A stretch of DNA of 64,000 bases from Nitzschia sp. pyKryTriq1 (GCA_956465555.1 OY101119.1:2900629-2964628); one strand, 5' to 3'. Positions 52,982 to 63,099 are shown, counted from the stretch's first letter. The notes: a model not told the origin generated them from the letters alone. Numbers and translations are program-made.

Positions 52982-53662
52982 TTACAAAAGCGCTGATTTG
53001 ACATAGGTGGATGAATCCTCCCAGTTGGATTCATCCAGCGAAGTAGTTTGCTTGCGAGATGGCATTGTGGATCGTACTGGCATTTCCTTCTTGGCGGTGA
53101 GTTCGGGCCAGTGAGATCGGCAAAAGTCTTCCCAGACATTGGCTGCCACGATGTTCTCGTCAGTATTGTATTGTTCGATCGAGGCCCTGTGCTCGGTCTT
53201 ACTGGACGTTCGGGAGTACGCCGTGCAGCGTCCCCACTGGTCCTCCGGCTCGGGCATAGAATGCTCGCCGTCCCACAAGCAGAGCGGACGAGAGGATGTG
53301 CACAAGCTTGAGTCCGCCAGAAGATCGTCCAAAGTGTGCAAGACACGTCCGCAGGATGCTCCCATGCGACCGGTGTCAGGCTGAACGGGCCACGAGACCA
53401 CTACCCCGCAGACACGGTAGTCCTTGGCGAGCGTTGCCAAGCGCTCCTTGCATTCCTTGGTGACACGTCCCCTCTTCGCAAGAGGAATATCATCCAGAGA
53501 AACGGCCTTGCCTCCGAATGAAGGATGCGAAGCAATGGCCAAGCCGATGCGATCCTTGTGGATGTCAAGACTCAAAACGGATCCGTTCAATTTCTTCCAG
53601 TCCAGAGCGGACGCAATTTTGGAAGGCGTGGTAAGAACTTTCATCAATGCTTTCGACGACAT
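52982..53662 (-). CDS. YqgF/RuvX-like nuclease-fold protein
   Basis: The 226-residue protein has the start of the YqgF/RuvX RNase H-like fold: VLSLDIHKDRIGLAIASHPS (Asp33 in the position of the first catalytic acid) and later VCGVVVSWPVQPDTGRMGAS, corresponding to the conserved GxPxxxDGxxG-type turn. RuvX proteins act in Holliday-junction or pre-16S rRNA processing in bacteria; organelle or nuclear-encoded diatom versions are not characterised to my knowledge. The C-terminal 80 residues are disordered and the later acidic residues are not obvious, so activity is uncertain. ATG 53662; no intron. Confidence 0.7.
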   Translation of the reverse strand: MSSKALMKVLTTPSKIASALDWKKLNGSVLSLDIHKDRIGLAIASHPSFGGKAVSLDDIPLAKRGRVTKECKERLATLAKDYRVCGVVVSWPVQPDTGRMGASCGRVLHTLDDLLADSSLCTSSRPLCLWDGEHSMPEPEDQWGRCTAYSRTSSKTEHRASIEQYNTDENIVAANVWEDFCRSHWPELTAKKEMPVRSTMPSRKQTTSLDESNWEDSSTYVKSALL

Positions 53663-53831
53663 GGTGATCTAAGAATATTGGTGTTTGAGGTTGTAGTAGA
53701 TTGGTGCTAATGCTAGCAAGAGGATCATGAGGTAGGAATCATTGATGCTCTTGTATGGAGATTACTAATTTTGTGAGTTGTGAGCAGTGAGATGTCTGCT
53801 TCTTTTTTTTGACTGTGCACGGATTCGAGAT

Positions 53832-54203
53832 TCAGTCGGTCACCTCTTCCAGAACACCGAACGAAAGACTGGAAATAGGCGACGCAACTTCCAGTCTTTC
53901 TAAATGATTCTTGTAGTCTTCTCGCATATTGTCCCAATCAACATGTGGAACGGACATCGACGGCGACACCGGTGTTCGTAAAAAGCCCACTCCGAGGGGT
54001 GATTCGTTTACAGGACCTCGCAAACACCCAAGATTCACGTGTGGGGCGACATCCCTTGTTCCACGCTTCGTCGGAGTCGCAGTCATGCGTTTCCAGCGTT
54101 CATCCAGAGACGTCTTTACGTAGCCCGAAATCCTGTAGTTCGTATTGCTGCTCGAAGAATCGCCAAAATGCGAAGGATCGCCTTTGGCGCGTCGGGCGGC
54201 CAA
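53832..54203 (-). CDS. Possible small protein, start uncertain
   Basis: A 123-codon frame opens at a TTG; an in-frame stop lies 14 codons further upstream with no ATG between, and the first internal ATG is at 54086 (84 residues). The composition (SLDERWKRMTATPTKRGTR, PHVNLGCLRGPVNESPLGVG, DWDNMREDYKNHLERLEVAS) looks like real protein, so it may be a small gene with an unseen first exon. No function is suggested. Confidence 0.4.
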   Translation of the reverse strand: MAARRAKGDPSHFGDSSSSNTNYRISGYVKTSLDERWKRMTATPTKRGTRDVAPHVNLGCLRGPVNESPLGVGFLRTPVSPSMSVPHVDWDNMREDYKNHLERLEVASPISSLSFGVLEEVTD

Positions 54204-54669
54204 TGATTTTGGAAAAGACGAGAAGCAAGAAGGGACGATGCATCATGGAGTGAAGCCGGCATCACCAGCATCCATGATCGATGCGAGAGAGATCATCACG
54301 ATGCTCTTGTTCGCATCTTGAATCTTGACCTCGTCCACTGATTGTGATGACATCAAGCAATCGGCGTCAAAAAGTGCTGGTGCGTAACCGTTACTACTGC
54401 GTTGCAGCGCTTCCACCTATTGCTTGCCTACCAGCCTAAGATTTTTCTAATCGTGCGAGTCGAAGGCGAAGCCCAAAATAAAATAATGACCGCATGGATC
54501 TCAGATCCCTTATTGTCTTGTGTTATTGGCAGTAGTACCGGTAATGTACATAGTTGGCATCCACCTAATACATACAACAAAGAATCATAACCACAACGCA
54601 GTCATCGTACCGGTACATTGGATCGGTGGGCATGGCCCCGTTCCATTTTACAGTTCTACTAGCAGCAAG
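54204..54669. other. Upstream region of the LCAT-like gene
   Basis: Contains TACCGGTA cores near 54537 and 54608, between the divergent small gene and the acyltransferase. An open frame runs upstream of the chosen ATG through these motifs; I treat it as 5' UTR. Confidence 0.5.
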
Positions 54670-56834
54670 ATGTTTTCCTTTTTGTCACGGACATCTGATG
54701 ATACCAAGGATGTTGAAAAAGCCGCCTCCGCCAGGAGGCTTCCGATTTTAATCATTCCAGGTTTCATGAGTTCGGGCCTGCGAATAGAAGAGTCCTTCGA
54801 AAAGCCGAATTGGAAGGGTAAACGGCTGTGGCTCAACATTGGCAGTTTGGGCGTGGGCAAATTGTCTAGTAGGGCACGGAGACCGTGGGAAGCCTTTCAT
54901 CGAGCAGTGAGTGACGTTGGGAGTGATATTGGCGTCGAGCGGGATGGAGTCTCCTTTCCAATATCTGGCGACGAGGCCGATCAACAGCAACAGGCAACCA
55001 TTCGGTCATTGTGGCTACGACACATGATGCTCGACGACGATTGCACATCGGAGCGACCCGGCGTCCGAGTGAGAGCGATCTCAGGATTGGATGGCGTCAA
55101 TTACTTGTATCCTTCTTTTCTGACCAACATGATCACCTACGTCTTCGGTCCATTGATTGACTTTTTGGTTCAAGAAGGGGGATATACGGCCGAAAAAGAT
55201 CTCCAAGCAGCTCCATGGGATTGGCGGATTCCTCCTTGCGAAATGGAAGCTCGAGATCAGTATTTTACCAAAACCATACAACAAATCGAGGACATGTATC
55301 AAGCTTGTGGAGGTCAAACCCCGGTTGTACTCTTGGGGCATTCTTTGGGATGCAATGTTGCCCACTATTTATTAAACTTTGCCTTGAAAGAAAAAGGGCA
55401 AGCCTGGATCGATCAGCATATACATACGTACATGCCAGTCAGTGGGACTCATCAGGGGGTGCCAAAATCGATCAAACAGGCTGTATTGGTGGATCATTCC
55501 TGTTTGGATCCCTTCTTGACCTTTGAAGAAGAAGTTCAGTTTAGTCGGAGCCTCGGGAGTACGGCTTGGATGTTTCCAACCCAACTGCCATCCGAAAGCC
55601 CACCAATTGCGTGGGTGAAACAGCAAGCAATACTTGAAATTCGAATCACTCAGCCCATTGAGGTTCAGCAGGCACTACTGAAGAATCGCCGCCCTAGCGA
55701 CCGTCCCCAAGAATATCAACTGCAGGTTGTTCTTGGCAATCCAAACAAGAAATCTAGTATCCGACTCTTATCCACACGCTTTTTGGAAGACAATATTGAG
55801 GCCAAGGCCGATTTTGCAGCCGAAACGTTTTGTTTTGTACTGCCCTCAAAAGTGGACTCTCCCCAAGCGTTGGATGCGGAACACTGGAATCTGCAGTTTT
55901 ATCTTCGAGAACCTGGCTGGACTCAATCGGGGAAGGATCGAATTACACAAGAGGGGGCAGTGTTGGCGAAAGCCTTCTCATGTTTTGAATGGATCAATCG
56001 AATACTGGGTGTTCTTTTTGAATTGGTCTGTTGTGTGTATGATATCGCCATCTTTCCAATCAAAGTTATCAATCAAATGACTGTGGAGGTCTCAGCCGTA
56101 TTGGCCGTTTCAGAGCCGCTTCCTCTCCAAGGACTCCACCCCCAAACAAGTCGGAACGAGATTCTGGAGCTGATCCATGTCCACGACTCGCATGGAAGCT
56201 GTTTTCTTACTCCTCACGAGAAACGACAAACCGAACTGCACGTCCATGTCGCTTGGAAACCCTATGACGCATCCCTGCTGCCCACGGAACAACTCTGCTC
56301 CAACGTGGCATCACCTCACCCTGATCACAACTACTTTCAAGTAGTCGATACTCTCTCCGGTGAAACATTTCAAGCCTTATCTGGACATGACTTCATGTAC
56401 AAGGAAGGTCCCAAAACCCAATCCTGTCTCAAAACCATTCACGATTCGTACGACAATGATCCATTCGGCCCACGTACAACGAGTTCTTTGGGGGCACCAC
56501 CGGTCAAGCGAGTGCACGCAATTCATGGAATCAATATCCCTACCGAAGTCGGTGCCTTTTATCGACGTGCCGATGCCTGTCTTTCAACCAAACAATCCTT
56601 ACCCACCTATCAACTCGACCCGAGCCCCCAAATCAACCTGACGACGAACAGAAAGAACAGTACGCTTGGGGATCGATACAAGGTCGATGGCTATTTATTG
56701 AAAGAAGTCCCCACACCCGATCATCCTACTGGAGATGGAACCGTTCCGTATTGGAGTTTGGCCTGCGTCCAGAATTGGAAGGGTTCGGTAGAAAGCTTGA
56801 CCGTAGTAGAGCTAGACCAAGCGGAACATCGAGA
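54670..56834 (+). CDS. LCAT/PDAT-like acyltransferase or lipase, interrupted by the assembly gap
   Basis: About 721 residues are readable before the N run. The fold of lecithin:cholesterol acyltransferase and PDAT is clear: LPILIIPGFMSSGL, WLNIGSLGVG, DGVNYLYPSFLTNMI, LQAAPWDWRIPPCEME, VVLLGHSLGCNVAH (Ser225), the Asp in GDGTVPYWSL (Asp689) and EHR (His720). Asp-His spacing is 31 as in human LCAT, but Ser-Asp spacing is about 464 rather than about 164, so about 300 residues are inserted in the cap. The enzymes transfer or hydrolyse acyl groups on phospholipids; PDAT makes triacylglycerol. A hydrophobic stretch (ILGVLFELVCCVYDIAIFPI) lies in the insert. The end lies in or beyond the gap. ATG 54670 was preferred to 54544, which lies in GTAC spacer. 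Confidence 0.85.
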
Positions 56835-57234
56835 NNNNNNNNNNNNNNNNNNNNNNNNNNNNNNNNNNNNNNNNNNNNNNNNNNNNNNNNNNNNNNNNNN
56901 NNNNNNNNNNNNNNNNNNNNNNNNNNNNNNNNNNNNNNNNNNNNNNNNNNNNNNNNNNNNNNNNNNNNNNNNNNNNNNNNNNNNNNNNNNNNNNNNNNNN
57001 NNNNNNNNNNNNNNNNNNNNNNNNNNNNNNNNNNNNNNNNNNNNNNNNNNNNNNNNNNNNNNNNNNNNNNNNNNNNNNNNNNNNNNNNNNNNNNNNNNNN
57101 NNNNNNNNNNNNNNNNNNNNNNNNNNNNNNNNNNNNNNNNNNNNNNNNNNNNNNNNNNNNNNNNNNNNNNNNNNNNNNNNNNNNNNNNNNNNNNNNNNNN
57201 NNNNNNNNNNNNNNNNNNNNNNNNNNNNNNNNNN
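56835..57234. other. Assembly gap, 400 Ns
   Basis: Exactly 400 N bases, so the true length is unknown. The gap cuts the 3' end of the LCAT-like gene just after its predicted catalytic histidine. The sequence after the gap (57235-57378) stays open in one frame, but nothing shows it is coding. Confidence 0.95.
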
Positions 57235-57378
57235 GACGACGACAGCTCCTCCTCTCCCGACTATACGATATCGATCCACAACAATCCACAACTAGTCCGT
57301 AGAAGTAGTACCATCAATGATGTGACTATTCGAACTTTTAAACTACTACCACCAGTCATTTTATTAATAAAAGGCTGA

Positions 57379-58265
57379 GGCAAGATGGTAAAAAAATATA
57401 TACAAAGTCTATTTATTACCGACACCAGGGGAGAACAAGTCCGGCCAGCAGTCGCTGTTTTCGAATTTGTGCGTACATGTTAGCATTACCCTTTCCAATG
57501 TTTCTTTTCTTTTCTTTCCTGCGTTCGTCTCTCTACAGTACTATCTTTAATCTCTTCTTTTGTGATGTGATGCGTTTTGGGTTGGAAGCAACAAGTTCTG
57601 TGGTGGTTGGGAAGATGGAATGGGCCGCGCGGGTACAGTAATGCAGTAATGGTAATGTTTCAACGCAAGACGTACGAATGGTGCATGCAGTTTATTTTTA
57701 TCGATTATTAGAACGCCCCGAAATCTGGCCATCGTAATCGTAATCAGATGATTATTAAGCCTCACAGTTTGACAACACTCATATATAAGCCTAATAATTA
57801 TCAAAGGCGGAGAAGGTATTCTCATGGGCCTCTCGCTCGCTCGTTTGTGCCGGTACATACGAGCAAGGTACGAGTAACGTGGTACCGGTACAGTACCTGT
57901 ACAAACGCACGGTCGGTGCTTGTTGACCCAAGGTTGAGGTTGAACGGGTCGAAGAATAGGCGAGTAATCTTGTCGCTCAACGTGCGAAACAATACCTGGG
58001 TAATAGAGAAACTATCCGATCTACAACTAACTCATCTTTCTTTCTTTTTTCATCATCCTCAAACAATCACTTCTAGAGACTAGATGCCTCTATATTATAG
58101 TGGAGTAAGTTATAATTAAAAATCCTCAGAGTTTATGTGGTTTGTGTTTTTTTTTAAATTGTTTGATCAAAATGGTAAAAATGGTGCGAACATGGGTTAA
58201 AAATCCTCGCAAAAACGATAGCATCGGAAAAGGTGTGTAGTGTAGTGTAGTGTGGTGAAGTAGGC
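57379..58265. other. Convergent 3' spacer
   Basis: Between the gap-interrupted acyltransferase and TPR-like gene B. It contains AT-rich stretches, a GTGTAGTGTAGT-type repeat near 58236-58255 and TACCGGTA near 57884. No gene is supported. Confidence 0.5.
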
Positions 58266-59036
58266 TTAAGCGGCTGGAGCCGCTTGAGACTTTTGAATTT
58301 GGGAAGTGGCGTTTCGGAAGAATCCATCCAAGAAGGCATGACGTTCTCCGTTGCTGTTCGCAAGGTACATCAAAGTGCTCAAAAGGTACTCAAAGCACTG
58401 ATCGGCTGCCTTGCGGTCGTTCAACTGAGAGTGAATCAATCCCAAGTTGTTGACGGTGGCAAGCGTAAACAAAGTGTTCTGGTCAAACTCCTCCTCTTGT
58501 TGCATGCTGAAGGCGAGTTCGTACAACTTGGCGGCCTTGTGCAACATCGATTTGGGGTCTGCCGCAAAGCCTGACACACTAGTCAACTGCTGGGCCAGCG
58601 CCAGGTTGAACGTGACCATGGTGGACACCATGACACACGCGCGGTAGTTGGATCCCAGATCGAGTGGAATCCGAATGGCTTGCTCGTACAAATAACGGTC
58701 TCCGCGGGGAATACACGGATTGGTCTTGCAAGCGAGACGCGACGCCTCCATACAAGCATCCAAACTGGTGCTCATGGGAGCCTGGAAATCATCCGCCTCG
58801 TCCATGATCTGGCGGCACATTTTCAGGGCTCGAGAAAAAGACTCCAGGGCAGGCACCTGCTCTCCCTGTTCCATCAAGGCCACGCCGTAGTTGCTCAAAC
58901 GAATCGCCGTGCTCTGGCGGAGCAGACGTTCGTCCTCAACAACAGCAGAACTCATTGAACTTGTAGCGTTGCTATACGAGCAACCCACATAGGACTCATG
59001 GAACACTGGAAAGGGAACAGTCAACGTATCTTGCAT
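58266..59036 (-). CDS. TPR-like helical protein B, paralogue of protein A
   Basis: The 256-residue protein shows TPR helices: LSNYGVALMEQGEQVPALES, FSRALKMCRQIMDEAD, FNLALAQQLTSVSGFAADPK, LHKAAKLYELAFSMQ, LATVNNLGLIHSQLNDRKAA and CFEYLLSTLMYL. The order FNLAL / KAAxLYE / AAVNNLG (or ATVNNLG) / C-terminal FFRN helix is the same as in 13504-14520, so both are copies of one family, about 44 kb apart on the same strand. Protein B lacks the charged central insert of A. Ends with AAPAA. ATG 59036 is the first in-frame ATG; the codons upstream run from a TTG. Interaction module; partner unknown. Confidence 0.8.
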   Translation of the reverse strand: MQDTLTVPFPVFHESYVGCSYSNATSSMSSAVVEDERLLRQSTAIRLSNYGVALMEQGEQVPALESFSRALKMCRQIMDEADDFQAPMSTSLDACMEASRLACKTNPCIPRGDRYLYEQAIRIPLDLGSNYRACVMVSTMVTFNLALAQQLTSVSGFAADPKSMLHKAAKLYELAFSMQQEEEFDQNTLFTLATVNNLGLIHSQLNDRKAADQCFEYLLSTLMYLANSNGERHAFLDGFFRNATSQIQKSQAAPAA

Positions 59037-60841
59037 CTTGGATCGTTGCTGAGGTTGATAACAATTGAGAGCCAACACCGGAAACAAAAACGTTCAAAAT
59101 TGGTGTGGTTACAAAATTGTGAACCTCTGCTCTTAGCTACAAAACTGGTACTGTACCGGTACAGTACCGCGTACTGTGGCTGTACGAGTATGCGAGTACG
59201 CGAGTATCTGGCTTCGCAAGGCTCGCTGACTTCTTCCTCCTTCCTTCTTCTTGCTTGACTTCTCTCTTATTCTGCATTCACAGGCGAAGGCGACGGAAGT
59301 CGGAACAGTTGAAGCAGTAGGATAGTGAAGTCCTCCCAGAAGCTTGTTCGACAGAATTTCCAGTGCACACGAATGGAGCTTCCGTAATGAGAGACAGTAC
59401 TTTTGACGTGCAGAGGACAAAGGATCTCGCTGACGTTGATCGTTTAGTCATTGTGAAGGGAGGGAGGCATATATAAATGACAATTCTGGAAGCGAGCCCC
59501 AAAAGAAGTGCCCTGCGTGTCTTGCTTCTCAAGGCTTGTGAACCAACAACCGGTAGAAGAATCATCTACGCCCATCCAAAATGGAAGATGTGAATAGCAA
59601 GATTCATTCATACCACCTTGTCGGCCACCACCTACCGACGACCGACCTCCACAACTGCCCAGTTAGTTGAAAGCGATCGGTAATCGAATTCCGAAATTCA
59701 GACTACAGTAGGATAGTAGACTACTCGCACTCTAGTATCAGGGAGGCTACCGGTAGCTTGACCAGGTTACCGCGGTACCGGTACTTGTACAATTAACTTG
59801 CGAAGCTAGTAGCACTCTAGTAGTAGGTCGGAGGAAAGCTTGAACGGTACGTACACACATCGCTTCATCGATCAATAAAAAATAAAAGCAACCTTCTTCT
59901 TGCTTCGCGAATTCCCTAATTATTTATCATCTTGTTCTTAGAAGCATGAGAATACTCAGTCTTGATTGGCGGGATGCCTGACGGTCCGATAAAAAAATTA
60001 AGAAGTTGCACCAGTAGTCTCTACTCTCTTCTCTACAGTACCAGTACTCGTACTTCTACTAGCTACTGCACCGGTACCGGTACCCGAGAGAGTGCTGCTT
60101 CCTTGGAATTTAGGATTGTGAAGGCCCAACGGATGCGCTATTGAGCTGGTAGTGAAGCTATTTAATAAAAGGGGTTTCAATGCTACTTGAAGCATGATTG
60201 AAGCACACAGTTCAAGTGCCAGTACTTGAACAGCAACACATCGGTACAAACAATCAGTGCGGACTGCAACGTGGGGTAAAAGTAACTGCATTAATTATTT
60301 GACTCATACGACTTAAAGTTCAACGCACGCGTCAGGCGCCAGGGCCCTGCGACGAGCGCGGCCCGCCTACTCTCTATTTCATGTTGGACCGTTATTCAAC
60401 GGCAGGCCCGAGAGGTAGAATGACCTTCATGTTGACCATGCGTCCGATCTCTACCAATAGACTACGAGGTCGTAAATTTTATTTGTCTGCCCTTTAGTCC
60501 TTCCGTGCACCAAAAGCACGACTCACCATCGCGGAAACACAATAAAAACTCAAAAACACCTAAAACTGCACAGTCTGAATTCCATCATTCGGTGTTATCC
60601 AACGATTTTCTTTACCGGTAGAGCCCCTTTGTATCCACTTCTTTACGAACAATTTCATCAGCAGAGAAACTAATTCTAAGGTTACACTTCTACATGTTCC
60701 TGTACGATAATCAAAATCAGACGGCAGCATACTGAACTCGTAGCTTGGTCGACGACCTGGGGAGGGGAGGGCTCGGCTCGATCAAGGGTATGCAATCGTA
60801 AAGGTGCCCCCCTTTTGGAAAGGAATTAGGAATCTCAAAAC

Positions 60842-60918
60842 GAATTCAGACATTTGTCTGAATTCAATTCAGACATTTGTCTGAATTCAATTCGCAATTC
60901 AGACATTTGTCTGAATTC
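60842..60918. repeat. Three copies of a 23-24 bp palindrome
   Basis: Three near-identical palindromes lie at 60842-60865, 60866-60888 and 60896-60918. Each is GAATTCAGACA, two bases TT, then its reverse complement TGTCTGAATTC, apart from the outermost base in copies two and three. The first two abut and the third is 7 bp further on. Each could form an 11-bp hairpin or bind a dimer. Confidence 0.85.
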
Positions 60919-61003
60919 CGTCCATGGAAATCAGCCTGTGCAGTTTTCAAACGGGACGGGGTTGGCTCCGAATCATCAAAGCCGCGCGACTCAGCCATGA
61001 CCG

Positions 61004-61011
61004 TGACGTCA
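61004..61011. promoter_or_regulatory. CRE-type site TGACGTCA
   Basis: The perfect 8-bp CRE palindrome lies about 90 bp after the triple palindrome and about 30 bp before TATAAATG (61040). CRE/ACGT sites are bound by bZIP proteins, and diatom CO2/cAMP-responsive promoters use TGACGT cores. Which gene this would control is unclear; the nearest annotated gene starts 600 bp downstream. Confidence 0.45.
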
Positions 61012-61411
61012 GCTGCCGGGAGCTCGAACATGATGCACGTATAAATGGCCCGGGCTTGACGGCTCAACGTCAGCAATTGGCACGCATAAGAATGGCTTTG
61101 CAGGCGCGAAAACCGTTACTTTTTATGTGTGTTCTTCAAAAAGCCGACAGGATAGAACATCAACACGACAGATGGCTATTGAGTCGATTGGGTCGATCGC
61201 GCAGTCACGTGTATTTACCCCACGTTGCTGTACTTGTGCAGTACCGGTACAAGTAACGGTACCGGTACTCGTACCAGGTACAGTTAGTACCGGTATGTAT
61301 GTTTCATATATAATAATTAGCGTGGGAAGGATCCAGTCCAGTCAGTCAATGATAATAGTCGAATTTGTCAATTTAGTCGCATTCAAAACGGTAACATTCC
61401 TCTCAAAATTC

Positions 61412-61440
61412 CTCTCTCTCTCTCTCTCTCTCTCCCTCTC
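61412..61440. repeat. CT microsatellite
   Basis: A run of CT dinucleotides, with a second CT run near 61460-61476, 130-190 bp upstream of the alpha/beta hydrolase-like ATG. Polypyrimidine tracts of this kind are common in the window's spacers. Confidence 0.8.
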
Positions 61441-61602
61441 GTGAGGTAATTGTACCGATACTCTCTCTCTCTCTCTGATGCTCAGCATTCAATGATGATC
61501 AATCAATGATTTCCCAACTACAGTCAGCTCGTACTGATGACTAAACTACAGTAAAAGCAATGTGGAAGGGAAGTACTAGCTGGTACTGGTAGTGCTCCTC
61601 GC

Positions 61603-63099
61603 ATGGTGCAGGTTCATAGGAGCTCAAGCAGACTTCCATGTCCTCATCGATCTTGCTTGGATATTTCATGTTTGGTCCTGGTCAAGAAGCAAGTATATAT
61701 AGTAGGGCAGCTCCTCTTCTCATGTCTGATGCTGTTGGGCCTCCTCTCCTGGTGTTGGATGATAATATTGCTGATGTCGATGAATAATAACACGGTGGAT
61801 TCTATGGCGGCGAGCATGATGAATAAGAATCAACTTGATCATTTGAATCCATCAAAGTCCCCACTTCTTGGAGAAATCGTACCGACCACGGATAATTTTA
61901 GTCGCAGGGCAGCAGCACAACCTATCTATGGAATCCGCCGTTTGATTCCAGTGCCGTCAAACAATTTCAAGAACTTGGATCTAGGAGCGTCATCATCATC
62001 ATCGCAGCAGCAGCAGCAGCAGCCGGTGGAAGTCGTGTACTCAAGGATGCATGATTCTCCAAAAGGAATCGCATTGCTGCTTCATGCTTGCACCCATAAT
62101 GCTCTCAAATTCTTCTCGCCCAGTCCCTCCACATGTCGTCAATGCGTGGGGTTGGCGGAAGAACTTCGGATCGTTCGTTTAGTGCAAGAAAGAGGCTATG
62201 TACCAGTGGCAGTGACATGTGTTGACTCCGAGAGTGGGTGCTGGTCGGATCGAGATCTCCCACGGCTGCAGCAAGTCTTGAGGACGTTTCAAGAGGAGCT
62301 ACGACCGTCAAATACTACTACTAAAAATAGCACCACGATACTCCTCCCTCCTCGAGCTGAAATGCGTTTACCTGTCATTGCAATCGGAGCGAGCTCGGGG
62401 GGACATATGGCGGCCAAGGTCGCTGCCGAGGGTTTGGCGGATGCCGCCCTCGTCATGGTAATGGGCTTGAAACCAGCATTGCAAGAGCAACTTGTAAAAC
62501 AACAGCCTCCCTTGTACTTGGCGCCCATGCCTCGGGATCAAAGGACTTTGAAGCGAAATCGAGAAAACTACCAGGCTCTTGTCGCAGCAAATTACAACGC
62601 TGCTGGAGATGATCATGAATCAACAACAATCAAGAAGAATGATTTATCTGTTACTACCAGCAGCAGCTCGTCCTCCATCCTCTCTGATCGAGTCATTTTG
62701 GACGAGAAATCGTGTGTGCCATGCCCCGTAACGGTCGACTATTTAGTGGAGCGTGTTCCTGGAATCACACGAGACCATGCCGCACGAATCATCCTGGCTT
62801 TGCAAAATAGCGGGCATTTGGGTAGTGAGGACCAGTTGTTTCGAAAAGACCCTACGGTATCGGACTGGCGCAACGCGCTACTTGCTCTCAATCCAACACC
62901 AGATTCACAACTTCAATCTCAAAATCAACAAGAAGGAGCTAGGGGACATCCTACCGACGAGATTCTATGGGGAAAATTTCCTCTCACACGAGGCCAATCT
63001 CCATTGGCGAAAGCCTTCCACAGGGCTTGGGCCTTCCACGAGTATTGCTCCGAGTCTGTGCCACTTGCTCTTGACTTCTTTGAGCGCTTCCTTCTGTAA
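61603..63099 (+). CDS. Membrane-anchored alpha/beta hydrolase-like protein
   Basis: The 498-residue protein has an N-terminal hydrophobic segment (GQLLFSCLMLLGLLSWCWMI, about residues 36-55). The lumenal/soluble part has IALLLHACTHNALKFFSPSP, CRQCVGLAEELRIVRLVQER, and VIAIGASSGGHMAAKVAAEG, a nucleophile elbow of the GxSxG type (Ser264) of alpha/beta hydrolases. A Gln run and Ser runs occur before and after. A catalytic Asp and His cannot be fixed with confidence. The family reads as conserved in algae but without assigned function. ATG 61603; single exon. Its stop is 97 bp from the stop of the convergent CRAL-TRIO/DUF6824 gene 4. Confidence 0.7.
   Translation: MVQVHRSSSRLPCPHRSCLDISCLVLVKKQVYIVGQLLFSCLMLLGLLSWCWMIILLMSMNNNTVDSMAASMMNKNQLDHLNPSKSPLLGEIVPTTDNFSRRAAAQPIYGIRRLIPVPSNNFKNLDLGASSSSSQQQQQQPVEVVYSRMHDSPKGIALLLHACTHNALKFFSPSPSTCRQCVGLAEELRIVRLVQERGYVPVAVTCVDSESGCWSDRDLPRLQQVLRTFQEELRPSNTTTKNSTTILLPPRAEMRLPVIAIGASSGGHMAAKVAAEGLADAALVMVMGLKPALQEQLVKQQPPLYLAPMPRDQRTLKRNRENYQALVAANYNAAGDDHESTTIKKNDLSVTTSSSSSSILSDRVILDEKSCVPCPVTVDYLVERVPGITRDHAARIILALQNSGHLGSEDQLFRKDPTVSDWRNALLALNPTPDSQLQSQNQQEGARGHPTDEILWGKFPLTRGQSPLAKAFHRAWAFHEYCSESVPLALDFFERFLL

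Larger units (their letters stand above)
59037..61602. other. Long divergent spacer with palindromes and core-promoter-like elements
   Basis: The 2.6-kb spacer lacks a convincing gene. It holds many TACCGGTA cores (59153, 59748, 59776, 60067, 60615, 61243, 61262, 61292), a triple palindrome (60842-60918), a CRE (61004-61011), a TATAAATG (61040), a 54-codon ATG frame from 61092, CT-rich repeats (61412-61440 and 61460-61476) and a 15-bp inverted repeat pair (60266-60280 and 61214-61228). Confidence 0.55.

Noticed and set aside
54520-54669. Earlier start of the LCAT-like gene
   Set aside because: The frame runs through TACCGGTA-rich spacer from a GTG or an ATG at 54544; the conserved fold begins after ATG 54670.
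57235-57378. C terminus of the LCAT-like gene after the N gap
   Set aside because: The frame across 400 Ns is arbitrary, and the residues after it resemble no LCAT family C terminus.
60924-61256. 110-codon frame after the triple palindrome
   Set aside because: It spans the CRE and TATA-like box and has no protein-like features; a shorter 54-codon frame from 61092 is possible but unsupported.
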